Part shown: in pieces, positions 7,335 to 16,780 of the stretch
How positions within the stretch are numbered: position 1 is the stretch's first letter
Layout of the letters: every line of letters starts with the position of its first letter
From: DATEXQ01 sp036846005
GTDB lineage: Bacteria > Patescibacteriota > Microgenomatia > UBA8517
NCBI GenBank assembly: GCA_036846005.1
Contig: DAIUCV010000010.1
Location: 1 to 24,177 of the forward strand
Direction: 5' to 3'
DNA length: 24,177 nt
Notes under the pieces: generated by a model
Databases searched by the model: none
The model's input: the letters and a program-made list of their open reading frames with translations, nothing else
Told to the model about the DNA's origin: nothing
Position numbers and translations under genes: made by a program

Positions 7335-8822
7335 CTATTCGTTTGAGACTGATATAATCTCATCTCCATTCTTTTCCCAGACTTTCTTCCCTATCTTTTC
7401 CCATTTTTTCAAATTATTAAAATCATGATAATACTCAGAAGAATCCTCTGTATGAACTAAGATGTAGGAAATATTAAGCTTACTAATCCACTCGTAGGAT
7501 CTTTTGGGATCGCTTCCTTGCCTTATCTCCCAGGATGCTTTGTCCCAATCGGTATCAAGAGATACTTCATCTCTACCACCCCTTACTTGTCTAAGATCAT
7601 AAAGTGAGTCTGCCCAGAATACCGTTGAGCCTGATAGAAAAACTATATTGTCTTTTGAAATAGATTCAAGCCTATCAAGAGAAGATAAAACTTCTTCCGG
7701 AACTTGCCTATTTAACAGATTTGGTCTTCCCAGCTTGTTATATAACGTATTTGCAGCCACAAAAAGAGTGAAAATCAAGCCAAATACGATGAGATATTCA
7801 GAAAACCTATTGTAAAGTAATTTAGGGTATTTTACATCTCCAATAAGTGTAAACACTTGGTGGGTAACACCCAATATTAGCTTCGAGGACATTAAAACTA
7901 TGCCAATTTCCAATTCCCAAAACCAACTAGTCCAGTCCTGCCAAAAATCGATATTACTTATTAGACGAAAGAGAGTTAAGAAGAGAAAAGTAAAAAACCA
8001 AACCAGAGAAAATAACATTAACCTGCTCTTAATCTTGCCGGAAAAATAAACAGCTGTTATCGCAAGCAAAAGAGGAACAATACCTTTAAACAGATCAAAA
8101 ATCCTTAAGGTTGCTTTTAAGGTTGATGAACCCCCTATCGAAGGATTTGTTAGGATTGTTAGCCAATAGGAAGGTGAATACCAAAAAGTAGCTATTAATA
8201 ATGAGGCAGCAATAATGGGTATAAGATACTTTATTGATTTAAAAAAGCCCTTAATTTTTCCCTCTTGATAAGAGTATGCTATACCTAATGCTACGCTACC
8301 AACAATTAGTGCAGGGATAATGTTGGTGTTAATTAAAAGAAGAATTGATGTATTTAATATACCTACGATAGTATTTAATATATTTCTTTTCTTCATAAAT
8401 GACCAATAAGAAATAAAAACAAATGGTAAAAAGTTTCTTGCTATTGTAAAAGAAGCATCATCTAAACCAATCGCTACCAAATATCTCCATGGCATTATAA
8501 GAAGCAGAATTAATACAATCAGAAAAATGAACTTTGATTTTTCGTTTTGAACTTTATAAGCAAGAATTCCCCACCCTAAAGCCGATATTAAAATACTAAA
8601 TAGAACTAAATATATCGTAATACTAAATAGATTCGAATTTATTAGAATCCTATGGATAAAAGAAAGAAGAACGGGAATAAGAGGACCAATAAGAAACTTA
8701 TAAGGGGTACTTCCCAAATACCAAAATGGATAATTTATATTAAAGGCGGAAAAACCGTGAACTTCTAAAAACTTAGTAAGAGCAACCGCGGTTGGTATAA
8801 GAGAAGTTTGGGGCGGGTACAT
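7335..8822 (-). CDS. Multi-pass membrane protein, GT-C/YfhO-like
   Basis: This 495-aa protein has about 9-11 hydrophobic segments over residues 45-350 and a C-terminal soluble domain (about 370-495) containing R-Q-V-R-G-G-R-D-E-V and E-W-I-S-K-L-N-I-S-Y-I-L-V-H. That shape, a polytopic N-terminus with an extracytoplasmic mixed domain holding a Y-I-L-V-H/D strand, is typical of GT-C-fold glycosyltransferases and YfhO relatives that use lipid-linked sugars. The usual first helix and acidic loop are not obvious; the protein starts at Y-P-P-Q-T, so the N-terminus may be short. It closes a three-gene run with the small membrane proteins at 8837 and 9176 (gaps of 14 and 24 nt). The substrate is not predictable. 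Confidence 0.65.
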   Translation of the reverse strand: MYPPQTSLIPTAVALTKFLEVHGFSAFNINYPFWYLGSTPYKFLIGPLIPVLLSFIHRILINSNLFSITIYLVLFSILISALGWGILAYKVQNEKSKFIFLIVLILLLIMPWRYLVAIGLDDASFTIARNFLPFVFISYWSFMKKRNILNTIVGILNTSILLLINTNIIPALIVGSVALGIAYSYQEGKIKGFFKSIKYLIPIIAASLLIATFWYSPSYWLTILTNPSIGGSSTLKATLRIFDLFKGIVPLLLAITAVYFSGKIKSRLMLFSLVWFFTFLFLTLFRLISNIDFWQDWTSWFWELEIGIVLMSSKLILGVTHQVFTLIGDVKYPKLLYNRFSEYLIVFGLIFTLFVAANTLYNKLGRPNLLNRQVPEEVLSSLDRLESISKDNIVFLSGSTVFWADSLYDLRQVRGGRDEVSLDTDWDKASWEIRQGSDPKRSYEWISKLNISYILVHTEDSSEYYHDFNNLKKWEKIGKKVWEKNGDEIISVSNE

Positions 8823-8836
8823 TTTTAAAAATAAAT

Positions 8837-9151
8837 TTATGTTATTGCTATTCCGGAATTCTTTTCTTTTAATTCTATAGATTGGTTATTCTGTTTAGAT
8901 CTTTTCCAACTATTAACCGTAATTAATGTGTTAAATTTTTCCCAAGGACTTTTTTTCGTAAAATCTCTTGTCTCAACAAAATGATTATCATAATCATCTG
9001 CTTCGCTCTTTTTGTTAAGAATAACAAGAGTGAAGAAAGTACCAATTATGTATCCTAAAGTAAAAACTGCCCAAAATAACATAGATATCTGGGCAGATGG
9101 ATTACTTTTACTCAATGAAAATAAAGTTGTCAATATGATAAAAGAGCTCAA
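8837..9151 (-). CDS. Small hypothetical membrane protein
   Basis: This 104-aa open frame uses a TTG start at 9151 with no clear Shine-Dalgarno, so the exact start is uncertain. It has a weakly hydrophobic N-terminus and a membrane helix at about 23-45 (F-W-A-V-F-T-L-G-Y-I-I-G), then a charged tail with many Lys, Glu and Asn. No family recognised. It sits between two membrane-protein genes on the same strand with short gaps, which supports it as real and co-transcribed. Confidence 0.55.
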   Translation of the reverse strand: MSSFIILTTLFSLSKSNPSAQISMLFWAVFTLGYIIGTFFTLVILNKKSEADDYDNHFVETRDFTKKSPWEKFNTLITVNSWKRSKQNNQSIELKEKNSGIAIT

Positions 9152-9175
9152 TGTAGATATTTATAGATACTACTA

Positions 9176-9445
9176 TCACTTACCGCATAATTTACACACT
9201 TCCCTGTTGAAGGTTGGGGAAAAAATTGTAAGAACACTGGTCCACATATAATTAATAACAAAACCTCCTCCGATAAGAAGTAACGGAAGTCCTATTAATA
9301 AATCAATTGGAGATTTTCCACTTTTCAAAATTACCAAACCAACCCCTGATATTAAGATCCAAATAAGAGAAACAGTTAATCCTTTTATCAAAGACCAAAG
9401 GGACGTAACGATATGATGAACAAAATTGTGTTTATTGGCAACCAT
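9176..9445 (-). CDS. Small membrane protein with C-terminal CxxC
   Basis: This 89-aa protein has two hydrophobic segments (about 19-42 and 48-72) and ends in C-K-L-C-G-K, a Cys pair that could bind a metal or form a disulfide. No family recognised. It starts 25 nt downstream of tRNA-Ala and probably shares its transcript. It is followed by two more membrane-protein genes on the same strand. Confidence 0.65.
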   Translation of the reverse strand: MVANKHNFVHHIVTSLWSLIKGLTVSLIWILISGVGLVILKSGKSPIDLLIGLPLLLIGGGFVINYMWTSVLTIFSPTFNREVCKLCGK

Positions 9446-9470
9446 AAATTTAAAGATAATTTACTGAAGG

Positions 9471-9541
9471 TGGACCGTGGGAGAATCGAACTCCCGTCTG
9501 TCGCATGCGAAGCGACTACACTACCACTATGCTAACGGCCC
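9471..9541 (-). tRNA. tRNA-Ala (anticodon CGC)
   Basis: The 71-nt sequence folds as a cloverleaf: acceptor GGGCCGT with ACGGTCC, D stem GCAT with GTGT, anticodon stem GTCGC with GCGAC around loop TTCGCAT (anticodon CGC, reads GCG), and T arm GGGAG-TTCGATT-CTCCC. The G3-U70 wobble pair, the alanine identity element, is present, as is discriminator A73. The next bases are CCT, so CCA is not encoded and must be added. Confidence 0.95.
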
Positions 9542-9554
9542 AAATGATGTCTAA

Positions 9555-9583
9555 ATTATACAAATATAAAGTTTAAACTCCAA
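9555..9583 (-). promoter_or_regulatory. Promoter of tRNA-Ala
   Basis: TTGGAG (9578-9583), a 17-nt spacer and a perfect TATAAT (9555-9560) lie 14 nt upstream of the tRNA 5' end, immediately after the stop codon of the M23 peptidase gene. It may also drive the three membrane-protein genes that follow the tRNA. Confidence 0.65.
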
Positions 9584-9585
9584 AT

Positions 9586-10692
9586 TTAACGAAGAACGTT
9601 TAGAGGATTAAGATAAACTCCGTTTTTAATTACTTCAAAATGAAGGTGAACTCCAGTGGACCTTCCGGTTGAACCCATCTTACCGATAGCTGCTCCTCTT
9701 CCCACTGTCTGTCCCGAAACTACATATATTCTGGAAAGATGTCCATATAGAGTTCTATATCCATTGCCATGGTCAATAATCACCCTATTTCCATAACCAT
9801 AATTATCCGGCCACCCAGCAACAACCACGGTTCCGGCATCGGCAGCCAAGATATCAGGCGTACCATGGTTGGCAATATCCATCCCTTTATGATACCAAAC
9901 AAACCTTTGTGAAATTGTTCCTGCTGTAGGCCAGACAAAGATACCTGAAGCAACCACTGTTCCGGCATCTGGGGTGATCTGCTTAACCCTAGCAACGGGA
10001 GACCAGGGTATTTCATTGGGTTTAACTCCATCGGGTACAACTACCATCTGTCCGACAGCGAGTGCAAATGTTTCGTCATCCGTAAATGAATTGTAGGGAA
10101 AATCGACCATTGCCTGGGGTGATGCATCATATTTTTTAGCAATTGAATATACTGTCTCCCCTTTGCCAACTTTATGGTAGACCCCTGAAACAGGAAGTAT
10201 TTCCAAGACCTGACCTACTTTTATTGATGCTTTACTTTGGAGGTCATTCTGCCATCTGATGGTATCCTCTGAAACTCCAAATTTTTCAGCAATTGAGCTT
10301 ACGGTATCTCCCTGGACTACCTTATATTCAATAATCTTATCTCTTACTTTTTCCGATACTGTTGTCATCATGTTGGGATCTTCTGTTGTTGCCGATAAGA
10401 CTTCTGTTGAAGAAGGAATCTCCCAGGGATTTACACTTCTTCCCGGAAATTCTTCAGCAAGAATCGGCGCTATCATAATACCTAAAGCCGTAATTCCTGC
10501 CATGCCGGAGTGCATGAAGCGCCTGGCCAGCTTTCCCCTTTGTCGATACAAAGCCTGAGCAAATGTACTCTTTCCGGATTCAAATTTAATAAAAGATACG
10601 TGGAGATTTTTAACCAAATACTTATTTAATTCGCTTAAGAAAAGTCTAATTTCGGAAAAAAACTTCAGAAGCTGTCGATATGTATCTTCCAT
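9586..10692 (-). CDS. LysM-LysM-M23 peptidoglycan endopeptidase
   Basis: This 368-aa protein has an N-terminal cytoplasmic stretch, a signal anchor (about 60-80), two LysM domains (about 122-167, Y-K-V-V-Q-G-D-T-V-S-S-I-A; and 172-220, H-K-V-G-K-G-E-T-V-Y-S-I-A) and a C-terminal peptidase family M23 (lysostaphin-like) domain over 250-368. Zinc and catalytic residues are present: His268 and Asp272 in H-K-G-M-D, His318 in Y-G-H-L, and His349 and His351 in V-H-L-H-F. All active-site residues are intact, so it is likely active rather than an EnvC/NlpD-type regulator. It should bind glycan through LysM and cut peptide cross-links outside the membrane. It lies downstream of rho on the same strand, with a strong hairpin just before its start codon. 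Confidence 0.93.
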   Translation of the reverse strand: MEDTYRQLLKFFSEIRLFLSELNKYLVKNLHVSFIKFESGKSTFAQALYRQRGKLARRFMHSGMAGITALGIMIAPILAEEFPGRSVNPWEIPSSTEVLSATTEDPNMMTTVSEKVRDKIIEYKVVQGDTVSSIAEKFGVSEDTIRWQNDLQSKASIKVGQVLEILPVSGVYHKVGKGETVYSIAKKYDASPQAMVDFPYNSFTDDETFALAVGQMVVVPDGVKPNEIPWSPVARVKQITPDAGTVVASGIFVWPTAGTISQRFVWYHKGMDIANHGTPDILAADAGTVVVAGWPDNYGYGNRVIIDHGNGYRTLYGHLSRIYVVSGQTVGRGAAIGKMGSTGRSTGVHLHFEVIKNGVYLNPLNVLR

Positions 10693-10697
10693 GGGTT

Positions 10698-10725
10698 AAT
10701 AATCAATAAGAAACCATTGATTATT
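10698..10725 (-). promoter_or_regulatory. 5' leader hairpin of the M23 gene
   Basis: A perfect 10-bp stem (10698-10707 with 10716-10725, 8-nt loop) ends 5 nt before the ATG at 10692 and would hide the ribosome-binding region. A plausible promoter (TTGATT, 17 nt, TAATCT) upstream would start transcription near the base of the stem. Confidence 0.45.
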
Positions 10726-10785
10726 ATTGGAGATTAACATATGAAACAAACCTAATCAAATGAAAAATTTTTTATTCTTAAATTA

Positions 10786-12117
10786 CTAAAGGGTTTTAAA
10801 TTTTTCTAAAAATTCATCGTTATCTTCAGTCTTACTTAAAACATTTAAGAATGATTCTGTTCTCTCCTCCTCCGGTTGTGTTTCCAACATTCTTCTTACC
10901 GTCATGATTTTGGGTAATAATTCCTTGCCGTATAATAGCTCCTCTTGTCTGGTACCGCTTCTTGAAATATCTATTGCCGGAAATACCCTTTTGTCTGACA
11001 ATTTTCTGTTTAGATGAAGCTCCATATTTCCCGTTCCTTTAAATTCCTCGTAAATCAAATCATCCATACGACTTCCGGTATCAACCAAACAAGTTCCGAT
11101 TATTGTCAGAGACCCTGCCCCTTCAATTTTCCTGGCGGCACCAAAAAATCTCTTTGCCGGGAAAAGTGCAACCGGATCAAAACCTCCCGTAAGAGTTCTT
11201 CCCGATGTGGGAAGAGCCAGATTGTAAGCTCTGGCCATTCTGGTTATTGAATCAAGTAAAATCACGACATCCTTACCCATCTCCACCAATCTCTTGGCAC
11301 GTTCGAGTGCAATTTCTCCCACCCTGGTTTGGTCATTCGGAGGTTCGTCGAAATTACTGGCCGCAACTTCTCCTATATTGTTGGTGGTTGTTGCCATATG
11401 TCTTTTGATATCCGTTACTTCTTCCGGTCTTTCCCCTATTAATACAGCCATCAAATGAACTCTTGGTTTGGACTTTGATTTGGAATCTTCGGGATAATTT
11501 TTGGCAATACCGGCAATTATATCTTTCAAAAGCCAGGTCTTACCTGCTTTGGGAGGAGATACTATTAAACCTCTTTGGCCAAAACCTATGGGGGAAACCA
11601 AATCAATTACTCTTGTGGATAAAGGTTCTTTGGCAGTCGAGAGAGTTATTTTGGCATCGGGATAAATTGCAGTTAGGTCGTCAAGGTTGGGTCTTTCTCC
11701 CAAACTCTCGGGTTTCTCATCGTTAATCTTCTCGACTTTTAAAAGTCCCCAGTAGCGTTCGTTTTCTTTGGGGCGTCTTGCTTGACCTCCTATCATATCT
11801 CCAACCCTTAAGTTAAAACGTCTGATTTGACTGGCCGAGATATAAATATCTTTATCGCTTGCCGCAAAGTTCGGCCTTAATAACCCCGAACCTTCCTGGG
11901 CAATATCCAATACCCCCTCGACATATTCTGTGGGTAAATTGGCATCGGGAATAACCCTTTCGTCAACCATTAAAGAAGAGTAAGGCGTTTTGGGTTCGAT
12001 GCCTACTTCGGCTTTTTCCAATAAAGGTCTTTCCGTGATAGGAAGCTCTCCGAGGATCTTTTCATTCTCTACTTTCGGTTTAACAGCGTGTCTGGAAGCA
12101 ATTCTTTTAACTGGCAT
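10786..12117 (-). CDS. rho: Transcription termination factor Rho
   Basis: This 443-aa protein covers the whole Rho core. The RNA-binding cold-shock-like domain spans about 62-135 (G-L-L-R-P-N, I-Y-I-S-A-S-Q-I-R-R-F). The ATPase domain starts near 165, with Walker A P-P-K-A-G-K-T (188-194), Walker B V-V-I-L-L-D-S (284-290), the catalytic G-E-R-P-E-E-V (228-234), the N-D-Q-T-R-V-G segment (261-267) and the secondary RNA-binding loop near 322-327. It is a hexameric RNA-DNA translocase that ends transcription. The first 50 residues are basic and replace the usual SAP-like N-terminal helical domain, so the protein lacks a canonical Rho_N. It lies between the giant membrane protein gene and the M23 gene. 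Confidence 0.97.
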   Translation of the reverse strand: MPVKRIASRHAVKPKVENEKILGELPITERPLLEKAEVGIEPKTPYSSLMVDERVIPDANLPTEYVEGVLDIAQEGSGLLRPNFAASDKDIYISASQIRRFNLRVGDMIGGQARRPKENERYWGLLKVEKINDEKPESLGERPNLDDLTAIYPDAKITLSTAKEPLSTRVIDLVSPIGFGQRGLIVSPPKAGKTWLLKDIIAGIAKNYPEDSKSKSKPRVHLMAVLIGERPEEVTDIKRHMATTTNNIGEVAASNFDEPPNDQTRVGEIALERAKRLVEMGKDVVILLDSITRMARAYNLALPTSGRTLTGGFDPVALFPAKRFFGAARKIEGAGSLTIIGTCLVDTGSRMDDLIYEEFKGTGNMELHLNRKLSDKRVFPAIDISRSGTRQEELLYGKELLPKIMTVRRMLETQPEEERTESFLNVLSKTEDNDEFLEKFKTL

Positions 12118-12237
12118 ATATGAATTTATATTAAGTTTTGAAAACTAAAAATTTCTTTACATTAAAGGAAAACGAGGACCACTTCATTCCTCAAATCAAA
12201 AGAAGGCAAGTTACAAAGCATATTTTATAGAGTTTTC

Positions 12238-15200
12238 CTAGTATTTGTCAACTAGTGACTGTTTTTTAAGTATTATTCCCAATAAACCAGCCACAAGCAA
12301 CGTAAAGCCTATAAACTCTAAATATTGAGGCCAGTAAAGAATCACTATGGAGTTAGTTGCGGATACTTCCCATCCATTCTCCCAGGAATTAACCTTTAGG
12401 TGTTTTAATACTTTGTAATTCGGCAGTTTAAATGCCGTCCAGCCGGAATCATAACCTTGGGACAAAACCAATAAGCCTTCGCCTCTAACATCAACTGTGT
12501 ATTTGTAAGTTCCTGTTTTCTTGACATTTATTACTTCTAAATTATTCTTTTGGGTTTCGGGTAAGGGATTTACATCTCCTTTTAATAAGATGATATTTTT
12601 TAATATCCCGTAAGCAAAGGGTATAAAGTTAAATTCATCTAAGATGTTTTCGGAGGTAATCCTACCGAAGGATCGTGTTTCCGTATTAAAAGTAAACCCG
12701 CTTCCAGATAAGTTCTGGGGTATAAGAGTATTAAATTCATCATAAGAACCTGCGGAAGTAACTTCCTCCAAATCAGCCCTGCCTGTTTTTTTATTAAAAA
12801 GATAATATTTCAAACCTCTACCCTCAACATTATCTCCCTTAACTTCCAATATGTAGGCATTATTGTAGCCTAGCTGCGGATAGTCATAAAAGTCGCAGCT
12901 CACTCCTCCCTCTTCGGCTTTATAGATAACTTTATCACCTAAATTTTCTTTAAATACCTTACCCTCTTTTTTAACATCGCAATTAAATGCATCTCTATTG
13001 CCTCTTTGCAAATTAAAATTCTCGCTTATTTCACCCGATTTGGGCAAGGCAACGGTTAGAGATTTAACCTTATTATCTAGGTCATAAACTAAACTGTCGG
13101 TATTGGTGGTTAAAGAAGAACCGAACGCAAAATCCTCTTCTCCCGTCAATAAATATTCATTTATCTTAAAATTTCTATAATTTACTTTGGCTTCATCTGC
13201 ATTCGGATTTTTGACATTTACAAAATCCATCCAAGAACTCCCCTGGTTAAGATAAATCTCTATCTCAAACTTTTTCCAACCATTATCTTCCCCTTTAAAT
13301 GCATCGGGTAAATAATTATCCAAACACTCTTTACTGTTTCCTTGGGTTATACAAAATTGAGGAAAGATATCACTAGCTGATTTAGCCTCAAAAGAGAATT
13401 CGTACAAGGCTTTTTTGGATGTAAAATTTCTCCCAAAACAAATGGGTTCAGTCGTAGTTTTAAGTTCAAAGTTAGCGGATGTTAAGTTTAGCGGAAATAC
13501 TATATTGGGATCTGAACAAAGCCTGGGTTTTTCTTTGAATAAATCATCCACCAAATCCAACCTCAAGGTTGCTTTAGAAAAAAATCTGATAGTCGAATCT
13601 GTATTTGCGGAAATTTGAACACTTCCTAAAACCTTTTCCTCCCCAATCTTTACGTCTCTTAAATCATAGATCTTCCCCTGAATTTCGAAAAAATTAGGCA
13701 GAGTTTTTGTGAATTCAAATTGATGAGTTTCAGTAAGTTCCTGCTGGGTTACTTCTTTGTCTCCCATAATTATTTTGGGGAAACTTCTCTTAAATTTAAT
13801 AATCAGCGTTGCATCATCTTTATAGAAGGCAATAAGATCAACATTAATTAAACTTTGATTGGTATTGGGAATAATTATCTTTTTGACATCAATCAATTTA
13901 TCAAAATTACGGGTAAAAAAGATATAATTATCATCCTTACTTATTTCTAGATTTGATCTCTTATCTAAGTTTACAAAGGGGAAAGAAACACTACCTTCAC
14001 CAACGTAATCCCCAAATTCTTGATAAATAGTGTCTGATTCAAAGTAGTTTAAATCGGTATCTATATTAACAAAAGTCTGGGGTGTCCGAATATTACTTTG
14101 TCCTTTAGCAAAATCGGTTTTGTAAATTGTCAGAAAACCGATCTCTTTTTCCTTTTTAATATGAATAGAATTATCTAAAAGCGTTTCTGTCTCGGTAATA
14201 AGCAGAAGTTTTTCATCCCTTCCGGCATTTATTATTGATTTGTCCAAAAGAAGATAACCTACCTGGTATTTTGCCAATACATTTTCAAAGCTTTTAAGGT
14301 CTTCAGAATAAAGAGCCTTACTTGCCTCCCTGTAAAAAGATTCGTTATAGGAACTCCATCTGTCAAAATCCCTATCCAGCGTAGGGTTTATTGATCCAAA
14401 CGGAATAAAACCCGCTCCTTCATACCCCCAGGAGTAATATGTCCAGCCAGACCAGGTATACATAGGCAGTTTTGCCACCCTACCCGGTTTATCCTTCATG
14501 TAATTAAAAAGTTCAAAGTATTCGCTGGGAATATTATTTCTCATAGAAGGACTTATAAAATTTCCCCAAAAGGCAGGAAGCATCGGTTTAATGATTACGA
14601 AGAAAAGCCCTAAAATTAAAATCGGTCCAAATAACCGTTCAAGTTTCTTTTTGTTCAAGAGCTCAAGAATAGTTTTGGCAAAAAAAGCCAAAAAGTATGT
14701 CTTTACAAATATAAAAATTATTGAAAATTTGGTAAACGGCATCCTGAAACCTTCGTTGAAAATATTCAAATTCTTTCTTAAGAAGGAATAAAGATAAGTA
14801 AAAGGCGGATTTTCGTTGATTAAAAAGAAAAGCGAAAGAATCAAAACCGGGATTAAAGCAATTCCCACTTTATCTTTTTTCAAAACAGCAAATATTAATC
14901 CCAGGAACGTTAGAGATATTAGAATATAAGACATTATTTGTACGTAATTACTCCCTAAATAGGTATTCCATTCATCAAGAAGGTTAACGAACTCTTGATT
15001 TTTAAAATCGTATTCTCTCCAGGAAAAAAGGTGATTTTTTCCTATAACGACATCCTTAATATCCCCATATGCTTTATTACTTAAAAATGCTTCGGAAGTA
15101 AAAAGACGATTGATTGTTGCTTTGGAAATAACCTCGGACTGATTTTTTATTGAATAAATGTTGGGTAAAATCCAATAAGCATTGGCAGTAAAAACCAAGA

Positions 15201-15921
15201 CTAAAATAATAAGACTTCTTTTGATATTTTGTTTTTTCTCTTTAGTCAGCAAGCTAAAAGAAATTAAAAATAGAGAGAAACTAATTAACCAAGAATAAAA
15301 TAGCGTTGCGGCAAAAGCCATTGGAGACGATAAAATGCTGGTTAGAAAAAATAACAGGAAATATTTCTTGCTACCGGTTTTTATTACCTTTAAAGCGAAA
15401 TAAAATAGCCAACCGATAGAGGCGAAAAGAGTAATAAACATCTCAAAGGGAACGTAAAAATTCTGTAAATTTTCTAGGTTTAGAAGAAAACATATTGAGG
15501 CTGCAGAATAAGCTAAAGAAGTAAAAACAGATAAATAAAGGTTTTTGGTATTTTTATTCTCTTGGGATTCTTGTATAAAAAAATAAATTCCCAAGGGACC
15601 AACCAACATTCCTAAAAATACATAAAAATACCGCAAAAAATTTACGGGTGTAAAAAAAGAAATTATCCAAAGAAGTATTATTCGGGGAATTTCAGACATA
15701 TGAGAGTGTGCCGCTAAAGCTCCTACTCCCTGTTCTTCTCTCCACACTCCAAAAAAGACTCTTTTTAAAGCCAATATAAAATTAAATTCGGGGTGAAGTG
15801 TATCCCAACCCGAAAGCAAGGTTCCGGGAGTATAGTTTTTATAAGCTAAAAAAATACCAACAAAAACAATCAACAGGGGTGGAATAAATCTTAAGATCTT
15901 ATTGAGGAAAATTTTTTTCAT
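12238..15921 (-). CDS. Giant YfhO/AftD-like membrane glycosyltransferase
   Basis: This 1227-aa protein has an N-terminal membrane half with about 11-13 helices (to about residue 455), a long extracytoplasmic region (about 460-1195), one C-terminal helix (about 1200-1217) and a basic tail. The first loop contains G-W-D-T-L-H-P-E (38-45), an acidic motif placed like the catalytic Asp of GT-C enzymes such as mycobacterial arabinofuranosyltransferases. The end (L-S-Q-G-Y-D-S-G-W-T-A-F) matches the G-W strand near the C-terminus of YfhO proteins. Members use polyprenyl-phosphate sugars to decorate surface glycans. The beta-rich middle may bind glycan. It stands alone upstream of rho, preceded by a 6-bp hairpin (15937-15951). 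The fold class is likely; the substrate is unknown. Confidence 0.75.
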   Translation of the reverse strand: MKKIFLNKILRFIPPLLIVFVGIFLAYKNYTPGTLLSGWDTLHPEFNFILALKRVFFGVWREEQGVGALAAHSHMSEIPRIILLWIISFFTPVNFLRYFYVFLGMLVGPLGIYFFIQESQENKNTKNLYLSVFTSLAYSAASICFLLNLENLQNFYVPFEMFITLFASIGWLFYFALKVIKTGSKKYFLLFFLTSILSSPMAFAATLFYSWLISFSLFLISFSLLTKEKKQNIKRSLIILVLVFTANAYWILPNIYSIKNQSEVISKATINRLFTSEAFLSNKAYGDIKDVVIGKNHLFSWREYDFKNQEFVNLLDEWNTYLGSNYVQIMSYILISLTFLGLIFAVLKKDKVGIALIPVLILSLFFLINENPPFTYLYSFLRKNLNIFNEGFRMPFTKFSIIFIFVKTYFLAFFAKTILELLNKKKLERLFGPILILGLFFVIIKPMLPAFWGNFISPSMRNNIPSEYFELFNYMKDKPGRVAKLPMYTWSGWTYYSWGYEGAGFIPFGSINPTLDRDFDRWSSYNESFYREASKALYSEDLKSFENVLAKYQVGYLLLDKSIINAGRDEKLLLITETETLLDNSIHIKKEKEIGFLTIYKTDFAKGQSNIRTPQTFVNIDTDLNYFESDTIYQEFGDYVGEGSVSFPFVNLDKRSNLEISKDDNYIFFTRNFDKLIDVKKIIIPNTNQSLINVDLIAFYKDDATLIIKFKRSFPKIIMGDKEVTQQELTETHQFEFTKTLPNFFEIQGKIYDLRDVKIGEEKVLGSVQISANTDSTIRFFSKATLRLDLVDDLFKEKPRLCSDPNIVFPLNLTSANFELKTTTEPICFGRNFTSKKALYEFSFEAKSASDIFPQFCITQGNSKECLDNYLPDAFKGEDNGWKKFEIEIYLNQGSSWMDFVNVKNPNADEAKVNYRNFKINEYLLTGEEDFAFGSSLTTNTDSLVYDLDNKVKSLTVALPKSGEISENFNLQRGNRDAFNCDVKKEGKVFKENLGDKVIYKAEEGGVSCDFYDYPQLGYNNAYILEVKGDNVEGRGLKYYLFNKKTGRADLEEVTSAGSYDEFNTLIPQNLSGSGFTFNTETRSFGRITSENILDEFNFIPFAYGILKNIILLKGDVNPLPETQKNNLEVINVKKTGTYKYTVDVRGEGLLVLSQGYDSGWTAFKLPNYKVLKHLKVNSWENGWEVSATNSIVILYWPQYLEFIGFTLLVAGLLGIILKKQSLVDKY

Positions 15922-15990
15922 ACTTTTACCTAAACCTACTATTTCATAGTAATAAATTGAATGACTTAAGTAAAAGAATGAAGTAAATAT

Positions 15991-16032
15991 ACCCAGCAGG
16001 TTAAAAAATAAAAGTAGCTAAACCTGCTGGGT
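15991..16032 (-). terminator. Terminator hairpin after the PKD-like protein gene
   Basis: A perfect 12-bp stem (15991-16002 with 16021-16032) begins 17 nt past the stop codon of the gene ending at 16050. The following minus-strand tract is only moderately T-rich, so it may act partly as an mRNA-stabilising stem. Confidence 0.6.
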
Positions 16033-16049
16033 CATCCTAAAAAAATAAT

Positions 16050-16718
16050 CTAGGGCCAATCAACAATAATATCGACTGAACAGCTCCCACCGCCATCAAG
16101 TTGCATCATCGCGATGAAATTTTCCTGAGGCCAGGGGTAATCATGCCATACCTGCCCGTTTCCCTCTATTCCGGAGAATTGTTGAGTCATGGATCCGTCT
16201 CCGAATTCGAAGGTGTGTACTCCATCTTTAGCGTTTTGCCAGCTTACGTCGAAAACAACATAGTTAATATTCTGTTCATCAATCTGTATTGAGCAAGATG
16301 ATATAGGAGCTGGCTTAAACACGATGGGCATGAAATTGAAATAGCTTTCCGGTGGACGATCGTCGATCGTAATAATGTCAGACCATGGATCTGTCCAACC
16401 GTTAAGCTCTATGGAGGCTAAATAACAAATAATACCTCCAGGAGTATAGGCATAATCGTGCGAAAAGGTTTCCATTCCCGACTCTCCTACAAGAACATAC
16501 TCTGTTCCATCACCAAAGTGAAATGGCCAGGTTCCATTCGGGTCATCGGTTATCCATGTTACCGTAAAGACAACATGGTTAAACGTTTGGATGAATTCCA
16601 CTTCTAGGTGGGCTCCACCTTGTGGAATGCTTATAGACTGGGCATTTGCAATGTTTACAAAACCCACAGCTAAAAGAATTCCCACTATGACATATGCACA
16701 AACTGCAAACTTCTTCAT
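16050..16718 (-). CDS. Secreted protein with two PKD-like repeats
   Basis: This 222-aa protein has a classic signal peptide (1-26, cleavage after A-N-A) and two similar beta domains. The first (about 38-118) has F-H-F-G-D-G at 66-71 and H-D-Y at 87-89; the second (about 142-222) has F-E-F-G-D-G at 170-175 and H-D-Y at 192-194. F-G-D-G plus a downstream H-x-Y is the PKD (Ig-like) signature. It has no sorting tail or C-terminal helix, so it is probably released or held non-covalently. The ribosome site AGGAG is 6 nt before the ATG. Strong hairpins flank it on both sides, so it looks monocistronic. Its role is unknown; PKD domains usually mediate adhesion or spacing. Confidence 0.78.
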   Translation of the reverse strand: MKKFAVCAYVIVGILLAVGFVNIANAQSISIPQGGAHLEVEFIQTFNHVVFTVTWITDDPNGTWPFHFGDGTEYVLVGESGMETFSHDYAYTPGGIICYLASIELNGWTDPWSDIITIDDRPPESYFNFMPIVFKPAPISSCSIQIDEQNINYVVFDVSWQNAKDGVHTFEFGDGSMTQQFSGIEGNGQVWHDYPWPQENFIAMMQLDGGGSCSVDIIVDWP

Positions 16719-16780
16719 TTCATCTCCTTTTTGGCTAAATCCTAGATTTTTAAAGAACTTTGATTAAAAAACATCTTTTC

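Noticed and set aside
8823..9151. Frameshift joining the 104-aa and 495-aa membrane proteins
   Set aside because: The 495-aa frame is closed upstream by a stop near 8886 and the 104-aa protein has its own polar tail and stop, so separate genes are simpler, although a short N-terminus remains possible.
10259..11726. Plus-strand open frames opposite the M23 and rho genes
   Set aside because: They lie antisense to strongly conserved coding sequence and have no plausible ribosome-binding sites or families.
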